From the NCBI GenBank assembly GCA_003427395.1, contig BFEA01000034.1, positions 1,574,997-1,601,555 of the forward strand: a stretch of 26,559 nt of DNA, given 5' to 3'. This stretch comes from Chara braunii. Its lineage: Eukaryota; Streptophyta; Charophyceae; Charales; Characeae. A model generated the notes under the pieces. The model made no database searches and had not been told where the DNA came from. It was given only the letters and a program-made list of their open reading frames with translations. Positions 9,601 through 19,009 of this stretch are shown here, one piece after another. Each line of letters opens with the position of its first letter. Position 1 is the stretch's first letter. A program made the position numbers and the translations under genes.

Positions 9601-12600
9601 ATGGGCAAAATTAAAATCGCCACATGGAATATCCGTGGACTGGGAGATGCTAACGGCTGGAACAAAGAGGGTAGGTTAAAGAGTTTGGTTCATGATAAAA
9701 AAACCGATATTATTTGTTTACAGGAAACCAAACTGTCGGAGAATAAGATTTTAGATCTGGGAAACTGGTGGGATGGACCGCAAATTTTGTCTCCAGCAAG
9801 AGGGTCCAAAGGTGGAGTATCTATCTTAATCCACCGCAACATAAATGTTGAAATTATAGATTTTTGTGTGGATCTATGGGGTAGATGGTAGTGGGTCAAG
9901 CTATGGATGGACGGGAGAGAATGGGTTATTGTCATAGTTTATGCTCCTAATAACAGTCCCGAAAGGGAATCCTTCTTCTCTGATCTTCCCCTGTTTTTCC
10001 CTGAGTGCGATAACACGATTATGACAGGGGATTGAAATGTCTCATTGGGCAAGGATGAGGGAATTAGAGGAGGTAGGGACATGAGAGTATTGACTAGCCT
10101 CATGACAGACCTTGACCTCATTGAACCGTTTGTTTTCTTCATCCAGACAACCCTGGATTCACTTGGACTTCGAACATACGGGAAGGCCGAGGTTCCACTC
10201 AACGGAGGTTAGATTTTTTCTTATTGTCTCCGCCTGTATGGAATGCCACAATAGACATCACCGGAACATCGAACCCGATCTCAGATCATAAACCAGTAGT
10301 AATCACCCTCAGTGCGCTCAATTTAGATAGAGGTCAAAGATACTTCCAAGTTAACACCCAAATGCTAAAGGACCCCGATGTGGTTGATTAGATCACATAT
10401 TCTGAACAGATTAGAAAAAGAACAGAGATCTGTTCGATTCCACTGAGTCTTGGTGGGAGTCTGACTCCCGTATTTTCTCCAAGCACCTTAGTATTTTTTC
10501 TCACATCCTAGAAGCTGGAAGAAACCAACGTGAGGAGTCAATAACAATCAGAGATTTGGGTGGAGAGATTAAAAATTAAGGGGATTGTTGTCTATGATCG
10601 TATGACCAAAGATTCCTTCCGAAAACTCTCTTGCCGAAGAGGCTAACTCAGCTGATGGGCGAACTGTCTCACCCGTCTGACCATGATTGACCGGTAGCAC
10701 GAGATCAGACAATACTGTGTAATTATGCAACTTTATACTAGTAGGATATCCTTACAACAAGGTGACCAAATGAGGACATCACAAAGGATGTCTCTGAGGG
10801 CTCTACCCACTGGTCTGCCTATAATGCTAGACTATCTACATCAGGTAGTCTAGATATGGATTGCCCTATAACCACCGAGGAAGCTTGGGAAGCCCTCTGA
10901 TTAATGGCACACAGTAAAGCGTCGAGGGACAATGGTATTCCAGTAGAGGTCTATTTGACTATTTGGGAAGACGTGAAGGATGAATTGATGGACATCTATA
11001 ACCAAACGCTAGTAGGGGGCCAACCTTTGAAAGGTATGCGGATCTCACTATTATATAAGAAGGGAGACATGTCTGAGATCAGAAACTGACGTCCTATCTC
11101 TGTGTTAAACATCTCCTACAAACTACTAGCAAAAGTACTGGTCAGACGTTTGGGTCGCTACCTCCCCACCTTGGTAGACAAAGACCAAGCGGCCTTTGTC
11201 AGAGGCCGCTCGATCTTTGATAATATCGTGACTGCTATCGAGGCGTTGGAAATTGTGGAATCCACTAAAGCCGATACTGCAATCTTAATGTTAGATTTAG
11301 AAAAAACCTATGATAGGGTAAACTGGACTAATGTCCTAACCACCCTGAGGCATGTAGGCTTTGGTGATAACTTATGCAAGTGGGTGGTAACTCTGTACTC
11401 AAAGTCAACCGTTGTTGTAATGGTTAATGGTTATAGGTCCGATTCCTTCCCCCTCACTCGCTCCCTACGACAGGGTTGTTCGTTGGCCCCCCTGTTGTTT
11501 GTTCTTCAGATGGAAAATCTTATGTGCAACATCAGAGCACAACCTCAAATTATTGGCCTGAATATCGGCACCACTCAGTGTAAGGTTAAGGCCTTGGCCG
11601 ATGACCCGTTTGTCATTTCGAGCAATACAGAGACTTCTATGAATACAGTCAAACGGTGTTTAGATGATTACTCTGATCTTTCGGAAGCCTCTGTGGTCGA
11701 AATCGGTTTTCTTTCTACCGGACCGATTCACCCATGTAGTGAATTGGGGTATGAAGAGAATTAACGCAAGCTCTTCAGAACGATTTCTGGGTATACAGGT
11801 ATCCCTTTTGTCGTGTTCTGTCGATCAGGAAGGCATCTTACTCCAGCGCACTATGCAGAGAGTATCGACGTGGGGCAAAGTCCCCCATCTATCTATTTAT
11901 GGTTGGGTTATGGTGACGAACAATGCTCTTTTCACCCTCATATGGTTCGTGGCCGCTGTTAGACCTCTGAGTAAACATCTGTGCTCCTTGATTAGGGGAA
12001 GAATAACTAAATTCCTCTGGAAGCCATTCACAGGGGATGAGGAAGGCTTTCTATCTAAAGTAGCCTGGGATCTCTTATGCTTCCCAAAATTGGATGGAGG
12101 CTTGGGTCTGACTGATCCCCAAAGGAAAAGTTCCGCGATGTTGATCCGATGGATTATCCGAGCCATATACGCCCCTGAGGGAGAACATTGGGTAGCTCTA
12201 GCTGAAACCATACTTGCTTTGGAATGGAACTTGAAGAGGCCGTCTGATGTATGGCTCTGCATTTTACTTCGCTCTTACCAGAACAGAGCTATCAAATCTG
12301 ATTTTTCGAATGCCATCTTGAAAGCCTGGAAGAAACTGCAACCAAACTCATAGCTTTAACCCTCAACAAAAATGGAGGTGTTACGGCAACCTCTGTTTGA
12401 GAACCCGAATATTCGTAAAGCCGACGGATCTCGGTTTTCGGCAGACTCCTCTCGTATGAATTTTGGAAGGAGTTGGATTGAAAAAGGGGTCCTTAGGATT
12501 GCAGACATATGGAATGAAATTGAAAATCAATGGATTTCCCTCTCGGCCCTCAAAAGTACTCTTGGACTAGTTTGGTTCGTGGAGGAAAGGCTAATTGAAC

Positions 12601-13728
12601 TAATTTTGGCTATTTCGGTGCAGTGGGCTCACATTCTGAGTCCAGAAGGCATTGACCCTCCGGGTACCTGGTATACAGATCGTATGTCGGATCAACCAAC
12701 TTTCTGGAAATTGATTGGTTTTGAGAGTTCGGGGAAAAGAGTGTTTGAAGGCTGGGAAGGTAGGGAACAGGACACCCTGGGTAATCTGTCCCAATTAGAC
12801 GAAGTGTCTCACCCCCCCCCGACAACCAGCCTAACACAAACGAAAGTTTGGGAGTGCTGCGATGAGGATGGTCACTGGTCCTGCCAAGTGTTTGCCCAGG
12901 GAACACCTATATCGAACTTGAGATTGGACCCAAAAATGTGGGGGTGGAAGGGTCTGAATCAAGGAGGGGAGGATCGACCTCTTCACCTGTACACAGTAGA
13001 CCAGGATACCAGTTAAGAGAAGATTCCCGCTCTCCCTTGGAGGTGGCTACAACAAGATGGTCTTATACTGTGAAGAGGAATTGATTAGGAGTGCGCTTGG
13101 AAGATGATGGTTTCAGTTAGACCTGGCACCAAATCCCAGGTTGGCTGCAAACTTGTGGCTACTATCGTTAATGGCTACCCCATCTGCGGTGAACTTGGTA
13201 CAAAGAGGGTTGAGGATAAATATGACTTACTGTCGCTGTAGTTGGGTTTTTTAGTCCACAACTCACCTGTGGTACGATTGCCCAGCTTCCAAGTGCATTT
13301 GGGATTGGCTGCAAGAGTTTTGGAGGAAAATCTCCAATAACGAGTTGGTGTGGAACAAGGAATGGGTTCTGTTGGGAGGTCTCCCAGACCATATGAACTT
13401 GAAGAAAGGTTGGGGCTACGTAGCGCAATCTGCCCGTGTTGTTGGCTGCCAGGTGATATGGAAAGAAAGGAATCTGCGGATCTTCCATAACAAAGAGATG
13501 ACAAACACAGAGATCATAAGCATCTTCCGATCCTTTCTCCGATAGACTATTCAAGCCGACTGGAGAAGGAAGGCCCAGGGAAGATCAACGAAGTGGTTTG
13601 ATGAAACATGGGGCCTGGATGGAAAATTGGCCAATCTTGAAGATGGTAAGTTGAGGTTAGACGGGTGGTTTTGGAAAAGTAGATATGTGATACATACCTG
13701 GGCGCTCGGTCTTGGGATGGCAAGATAG
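9601..13728 (+). pseudogene. LINE ORF2 (endonuclease-reverse transcriptase), broken
   Basis: The endonuclease begins at 9601 with ATWNIRGL, then CLQETK (about 9718), a GD-stop-N site at 10030-10038 where the W of the usual GDWN motif is TGA, FTWT near 10158, RLDFFLLS near 10206 and the SDH motif at 10281-10289. In-frame stops occur at 9889, 10033 and 10389, with a frameshift near 10140. The reverse transcriptase follows: RPISVLN after a stop at 11087-11089; LMLDLEKTYDRVNW with the first catalytic Asp at 11294; RQGCSLAPLLF near 11470; and ALADD at 11591-11605, where the usual YADD tyrosine is leucine. Downstream, the thumb and linker region (GGLGL near 12100) runs to 12353, further frames cover 12372-13016, and a zf-RVT-like HLWYDCPASKCIW lies at about 13264-13302. 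The last frame ends with TAG at 13726-13728. The original protein would have been about 1,350 residues. No RNase H domain was recognised. Confidence 0.9.
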
Positions 13729-14217
13729 GCTTGGAAGAGGAAAAAGCAGAAGGAGTGCTACGCTGTAGGGATCCAAGCGACCATCCCGCCGGATTAGGCG
13801 GGTACTAGCACGAAATAGTGCCATCAGGTAAGTAATAGGGGTTTAGTTACTATGGTTAGATAGGTTTGACCTGTTGCAGGCTTGGTTGGGTTTGGAGGCT
13901 TAGTTTTGGGTCTTTAGTCCCTCCCTCCCCTCCCCCCCCCTCCTTCCCCCTCTATTCCCCTTCCTCTTCATTTGTCTGTTTTCGCCTTTTCTTTGTTGGT
14001 TGTTTGGTTTTGCAGGTTTGAGACATACCTTTTTTTGGGTGGAGGCTGAGTTTTCAGGACAGCGGCCTAGATTTGGCCTTTTCCGTTCCTAGAGTTTACT
14101 CGGCCTTAGCGAGCGTTGCTCGTAAGCTAAACTGGCTGATGCTGCCAGGATAATTCCAAGTTGAATTGTGAGGTTTCCCCCACCTCAATTTGACCTGTAT
14201 AATGGACTCTGAGTTGG
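13729..14217 (+). other. 3' untranslated region of LINE ORF2 copy
   Basis: Non-coding sequence between the last ORF2 stop and the A-run. It contains a C/T-rich tract (about 13920-13970) and no frame of interest. It ends in GAGTTGG directly before the 25-A tail. Confidence 0.7.
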
Positions 14218-14242
14218 AAAAAAAAAAAAAAAAAAAAAAAAA
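14218..14242 (+). repeat. LINE poly-A tail (25 A)
   Basis: An uninterrupted run of 25 A marks the 3' end of the + strand LINE. It is followed by GC and then seven CAA units (14245-14266). Confidence 0.9.
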
Positions 14243-14244
14243 GC

Positions 14245-14266
14245 CAACAACAACAACAACAACAAC
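14245..14266 (+). repeat. (CAA)7 microsatellite
   Basis: Seven CAA units abut the LINE tail. This may be the duplicated target site expanded by slippage; compare the four CAA units at 8693-8704. Confidence 0.8.
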
Positions 14267-15447
14267 GGTGACCCTTCTGTCAGCGGCCTCCGGGGTCACG
14301 GGCGTACCCTTTTTGAGACCACCTCCGGAGGTGGTCTCAAATTACCTTTCGTTTTTTTTTTTCTTCTATATTCACGAATTGAACAAAATCGTAGACGACA
14401 TAAATCGAGAAATGGGGAGGGAATTGGACAGCGCTAATCGGTGCGCTAATTCCACGGCCCTAAGCGCCGCTTCGGCGGCGCCTAGTGCTAATTGTGGATT
14501 AGGGTTACGATTAGCGCTCTCCCGGCTAGACGTCCCCGGTCCCTCTCTGGTTGTCTCCGAATACGTTCGGCGAGTGCTTTCCCCATAGCTCCTTCCCATG
14601 TTAGGTGAAGGAACTATGGTGGAAGGGTGGTGGACCATTGGGATCATTTTTACTATTCCAAGATTAACTACGACAAAATTTGTTGTGTTCGTCAGTACAT
14701 GGGTCATTTTATTCGAAGACACCATTTCGGGTTTGAAGCTGCCGCTTGGTATTGGCATTTTGTTGATGTGGTTTGGTTGTTTTTATTTGTATCTATTTAT
14801 TGGTGGGGGGGTAATTAACACTTGCTACCCCAAAACCCGGGGACGCGTGCCAAAGGACTCGCAAGAGCCGGGTCCCCGACCGAAGGCGCCGAAGGCATCA
14901 TTCGAGTCTCTATATAGATAGGCTGAAGGCGCCCGTATCTATTAACTGAGTTTGAGTATAGATTGGTATACTTGTTTTTGAAAGAAGACTCTATACAAAT
15001 TGTTATTTTTAAAATGCATGGCCCTGTTTATCTATCATAAAGCGAATTTTAGAGTTAGCCTTGATGACCTCCAAACGTTCGATTTCATGTAAGGAAGAGT
15101 TGAACTGGCTTTGACGGTTTGGGGGGGGGGACACAGTGGAGGATGGAGTGAGATATTGGAAGAACGTTGACTTCGCAGGTGGTTTGAAACACCGTAAGTT
15201 CACAGTTTTGAAGGCCGATTTTAACTACGCAAGAAAGCGGTGCTATCTTCACCCAGCAAGGCGTGGGTAATCTTCTCCTTCCTCACCCCGGGGACGTCGT
15301 CTTACCCCTTTTATCCCTATTTATTGAGGCTCTAGGAACTATATGTATTTAAGCGAGATTCGTAATTCTTTTTTTGGGTGGAATTGGTTCGTGTTGATTG
15401 TTACCCTTTGCGATCCTTAAATTTTGGCTAACCTGACCTCTCCCCCC
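14267..15447 (+). other. GC-rich hairpin segment, probably 5' part of second LINE
   Basis: No credible gene. Structures include GTGACCC/GGGTCAC (14268-14274/14293-14299); a perfect 30-bp palindrome with no spacer at 14312-14341 (half-site TTTGAGACCACCTCC); and GCGCCGC-TTCG-GCGGCGC at 14464-14481, a canonical C(UUCG)G tetraloop if transcribed. The later part (about 14950-15447) turns into AT- and T-rich leader sequence running up to the ORF1 ATG at 15448, so it is likely the 5' untranslated region of that LINE. Where the spacer ends and the LINE begins is not visible. Confidence 0.5.
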
Positions 15448-16772
15448 ATGGCGACCCCCGCTCCCCCTGATCCCTCAGGGTCTTCTCCATATCTCAATGG
15501 GAGAAAAATCGAATCAAGGGGATCCTCGCGGCTTGCTATACGGAAGGTCTCCTTCCAGAGGAATTGAAAGTCGAGAGTGTAGAAGTTGGGGAGGACGGCT
15601 GTTCAAGAGGAATGGTTATCTGAAAATGCTATCTTTGTCGTTTTTGCTGATAACTCCGCATCTTTGCCAGTAAAAGCCAAAATCCGGCTGACCCGAATTT
15701 ACGAAAATGTCTGGGCAAAAAGAGGGGTTACTGATGCGCCACTAAGAAGGGGAGTTTTTTATAATGAAGGGTTTAATTTATCAACCTACGTGGTATCAGA
15801 TAAGAGGATAGCACAATGGTTGCTAAGGAAGAAAGAAGACAAAGTCACGTTGGACGTTAAAACGTACAAAATTTCCTTCCACCCCTGGATGTCAGAAAAC
15901 GAGTTGTTCGAGTGGAGGGAGGCCCACCGATACAATTTTTTTTGGATTCGTTGCATGTACGTCCCAGTGGCCGCCCTGCCGTACGTGGCAACGATGATCA
16001 AGGATGCATTTGGTACGATATTAAAGAAACATGAAACGTACTCAGAATTGAATTCGCCCGAACTGAGGAACACCCGTTTTGACCTGGAACCAGGGGCCAT
16101 GATCCGTTATAAACCTTACCTGATTATCGATATGAAGAAAGGTGGTTATGTTGAAATCGAGGTTGTTCACTCACATACACCTTGCTGTACAGTTTGCAGA
16201 CAGTACTTCCACAGTGAAGGAGATAAAGAATGCTCCGCCACACAGTCAAACCCCCATGATGGAATAAAGAAGAACGATAAAGAACAGACCATTGATGGCC
16301 CTTCCAATGGGAGGGCCACCGACGATGCGGGGAAGTCTGCAAAAGAGAATTGTCCCCCCCCTGACCTACCTGCTCCCGGGAGTCCTACCCAGGCTATCAC
16401 AGAGGAGGAGAAGGGCAAGGAGTTAGAGGTGAGTAAGGAGGTAAGAGATCCTGTTAACAACCCAGAGCTCAACCAAATGGATGTGACTATGAAAGAAGTG
16501 GGGGCAGTCTTGGCGGGGGTAGGGGGAGACTCAGCCCTGAAGGATCGATCCGACCAAAATTTGAGCCCCCTCTACCCAAAGCTTCCTCAGGATTAGTCGT
16601 ACAACATAATTCCGCACGGAAAGGGAAAAAGAAAAAGAATCCGGCTCCTAAAAAGAAAGCTGAAACTAAAGCGGTTGCTGCTAAGGAATGGAGACGTAAT
16701 GAAAGGCAGAAACAGGCTAAGTTGGATCCAGGTATAGAAAATGGTTCTAAGGACCAACCTCCCCCTCCCTAG
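15448..16772 (+). pseudogene. LINE ORF1 (nucleic-acid-binding protein), broken
   Basis: An ATG at 15448 follows CTCCCCCC and starts MATPAPPDPSGSSPYLNG. The frame then appears to shift: one frame reads IKGILAACYTEGLLPEEL (about 15515-15565) and the first frame resumes by about 15600, staying open to 16596. This long part (about 330 residues) has an N-terminal region like the DUF4283 domain of plant LINE ORF1 proteins (WLLRKKEDKVTLDVKTYKIS, then FFWIRCMYVPVAALPY) and a zinc-knuckle-like CTVCRQYFHSEGDKEC near 16183-16230, spaced C-x2-C-x4-H-x6-C rather than the usual x4. An acidic and proline-rich tail follows. Near 16590 another shift enters a frame with a lysine-rich stretch (KGKKKKNPAPKKKAE), a plausible nuclear or RNA-binding tail, ending at TAG 16770-16772. 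In the family, ORF1 binds the element RNA. Confidence 0.75.
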
Positions 16773-17419
16773 GGGAAGGGGGGGGGGGTGGAGTCCTCTC
16801 TTCAGTTAATTCAACCAGTAGGGATGGAATGGGCAGGCACGGATAGCGGGCTGGGAGGAACGATTGACGATCAGATCAGGGATGAGCGAGGGGGTAATCA
16901 ACCCCCCCCCCCCACCCCCCGCCATCCAGGGGTCTGCCAAAGTCGCTTGATCCTAACAAGATTAGAACAGAGCTTCCTGGCCCTGTACCCCGATCACCCG
17001 TTGCCGAATCAGGGGATGAACTTGCTACATCAGGCTATTCTACGCACTAGACTCGCGGTTTTCATACTGATTGGTGTAATGTTCAACTTGCTGGTCAAAG
17101 TCGTAGCAGACCAGCCGCAGATACTACAAATTTGTCTGTTGCGCGGTGTGTCACTCCTGTCATCAGTCTGCATAAGCAAAGACAGTAGTCGTGGGATGCA
17201 GACCTAGCTGTTAGTCTATGCACGGTTCACTCTATTGGACATAGTAATTACAAGGGGGGGGGGGGGGTAACCATTGCAACTTGGAGGATCGCTAGACATA
17301 TGTCTAGTCTGCGTTTTGGATGTGGTCTGACCGTTATTGCTGCGAGTTTGGGGGATCCTCAGGGGGGCCAACAGTCGGCCATTTACTTCAATTTGATTGA
17401 GTTGCTGCGCATTCTGGCT
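16773..17419 (+). pseudogene. ORF1 tail and remnant of ORF2 start
   Basis: Mixed-frame residue of the LINE. An open stretch 16788-17207 exists, but the more protein-like words switch frame (GPVPRSPVAESGDELATSG around 16975-17035). Long C and G runs (16901-16919, 17257-17270) are likely sites of frameshift or of sequencing error. The endonuclease-like start VTIATWRI lies near 17272. No later endonuclease motif is present. Confidence 0.45.
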
Positions 17420-17831
17420 TCCATTGCGGGGCCCTCAGGCGATTGAAGATTACAAGGCCCTCTCCTCGGAGTTGAGTCTGTCCCCCTCCTGTATATCGAG
17501 AGTCTGAAACCCTTACTTCTGCCCTTCTTACTCTAAGTCTAATCCTCTTATGAGAGGAAGGCGGCAGGCAGGATTTTAACCCGTAGGACCACAGCAAGAC
17601 TCTGTGGGGAGTCAGCCCACCGATTGCAGGAGCTCTGCCGGAACTCAGGGGGAGTTCTGGAGGCAGGGAACTGAGAGGTAACCTTTCATCTCCCTCTATA
17701 AACCCAGCTATAACCCATTATCTGTCTCTTTTGCTATGCTTGACTGAATATATTGCCTGCATCCCTACTTTGACTTTTAGTTTGACTTTCATGACACAAA
17801 CCAGACTAAGTAAAGGAATGTTTGCACAATG

Positions 17832-17876
17832 TCAGTTTTAGTTTCAGTTTTAGTTTCAGTTTCAGTTTCAGTTTCA
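17832..17876 (+). repeat. (AGTTTY)n microsatellite
   Basis: About seven units of CAGTTT/TAGTTT in a row. The left arm lacks a comparable tract at the matching place, so it probably expanded after the arms separated. Confidence 0.8.
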
Positions 17877-17950
17877 TTATTTGACTGAAAGTAGATTGTG
17901 GGATTGCATCTGGGGGAAGGATGGAAGGAAGGCAGTGTTGCATGATTTTG

Positions 17951-18696
17951 ACTGGGTCAATTAAAGACTAGGCAAGTCTCCATAAGTTTGGGAAGACCCA
18001 GTGCTATGTTTATTTTTGAGTTGTCTGGAGAACTAGACATATTCCATAAGTTTGGGTGGTCTGGTTGCTCTTACTTGCGAGGGATGACTGTGATTGACTT
18101 TTCAGGGACCAAGCATGTTTCATAAGTTTGGATGGCTTGGTCACCTTGTTTACTTTGGGTTTCTTTCAGTTTCTTTTTGTTTTGAACGAGGAGGTTTGAG
18201 CATGTTCCATAAGTTTGGGTGGCTCAGCCTCTTCCTGCTTTAGTTTTAAGAGAAATGAACCAAGCTGAGGACCAAAACATGTTCCATAAGTTTGGGTGGT
18301 CTTGGTCCAACACCACGCACATGCTGAAACCAGAAGGCTATAACTTGACTATACTTTATTACTATTCTATCTATAAACAGGTTTGTCAGATAGGGTTCCA
18401 TAAGTTTGGGTGGTCTGACTATAACTTATCACAAACTAAAAAGAGTAGTAATTAAGAATGAATTTGTGGTAAAAAGGGGCGGACTGAATGTTGAGCTAAA
18501 GATGATCGATTCAGTTATATGTTACCTCAAAAGACTAAGTGAAGATAATTATATAAATCTTGGATACTTAAACAGTTCAGGACGACTAGGGTGGCTTAGT
18601 CATGTGCCCAAAGAAGAGAAAAGTTGTTGTGCCCTGTGTTTGTGTATACTCCATGGCTAAGCTAGACATGTATCATACGTTTGGGTGGTCTAGCTT
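17951..18696 (+). repeat. Hairpin array, right arm (8 units)
   Basis: Tandem units about 80 bp apart. Each has a conserved loop close to ATGTTCCATAAGTTTGGGTG and its own stem: ACTGGGTC 17951-17958/GACCCAGT 17995-18002; AACTAGAC 18031-18038/GTCTGGTT 18059-18066; GACCAAGC 18107-18114/GCTTGGTC 18135-18142; TTGAGC 18196-18201/GCTCAG 18222-18227 plus outer GAGG/CCTC; GGACCAA 18269-18275/TTGGTCC 18302-18308; GTCAGA 18385-18390/TCTGAC 18414-18419; GACTAAG 18533-18539/CTTAGTC 18595-18601 with an expanded, decayed loop; AAGCTAGAC 18659-18667/GTCTAGCTT 18688-18696. Four loops are exactly 20 nt. Nothing in the array looks coding. Confidence 0.85.
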
Positions 18697-18897
18697 TATA
18701 CCCTATGTAAGTTGGGTATAAAGGGATAAATCAGTGAAAAACTATGAACTATTATCTGATAAACTGACTTCGGGGATAATTAGAGTACTTACCTTTGTGG
18801 TTTGACCTGCATGAGACTTAGTGCAACTACTACTTAGTTTGAGTTTCAGTTTGATAGGTAGTTGCTTTAGTTGCTCGCCACTTGCTAGAGCCATAGG

Positions 18898-18935
18898 AGT
18901 TAGTTTCAATTCCTGCAGTTAGTTTCAATTCCTGC
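18898..18935 (+). repeat. 19-bp tandem duplication
   Basis: AGTTAGTTTCAATTCCTGC occurs twice in a row (18898-18916 and 18917-18935). The left arm has the complement once, at about 266-284, so this is a right-arm-specific duplication. Confidence 0.9.
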
Positions 18936-19009
18936 ATTTTCTAAGCTAAGTTTATTTTTACTTAGGTCGATTTCTACATTTTTTTGGATTATTTATTATA
19001 CTTGATCTT

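Larger units (their letters stand above)
9601..14242 (+). mobile_element. L1-like LINE, 3' part with poly-A tail
   Basis: A non-LTR retrotransposon copy on the + strand: apurinic-type endonuclease, reverse transcriptase and C-terminal zinc region in order, a 3' untranslated part (13729-14217), then a run of 25 A (14218-14242). This gene order and the oligo-A end are standard for plant/algal L1-type elements, which move by target-primed reverse transcription. The 5' limit is uncertain: 9601 is the first ATG of ORF2, but the insertion may begin as early as about 8705. The copy has many stops and is dead. Confidence 0.9.
15000..17419 (+). mobile_element. Second LINE fragment: ORF1 plus start of ORF2
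   Basis: A + strand non-LTR element piece with ORF1 (15448-16772), an ORF1 tail in shifting frames (16773-17250) and, after a run of G at 17257-17270, VTIATWRI at about 17272-17295, which resembles the start of an endonuclease (IATWNIRG) with R for the essential N. It then stops being recognisable and gives way to the right inverted-repeat arm at about 17420. It therefore lacks nearly all of ORF2. The 5' boundary is a guess. Confidence 0.65.

Noticed and set aside
14096-14758. Minus-strand open frames over the LINE tail and GC-rich spacer
   Set aside because: One reads through the poly-A as poly-F and the other is driven by high GC; neither has a domain.
15786-16472. Minus-strand frames opposite LINE ORF1
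   Set aside because: They are complements of the ORF1 coding strand, which has the recognisable protein features.
17832-17876. Telomere-like repeat (TTTTAG/TTTCAG)
   Set aside because: Only about seven impure units inside an inverted-repeat arm; it looks like an ordinary microsatellite.
17951-18696. Integron attC sites or hammerhead ribozymes as explanation of the hairpins
   Set aside because: No attC core sites, no integrase, and no CUGANGA/GAAA hammerhead core; only the general idea of variable stems is shared.
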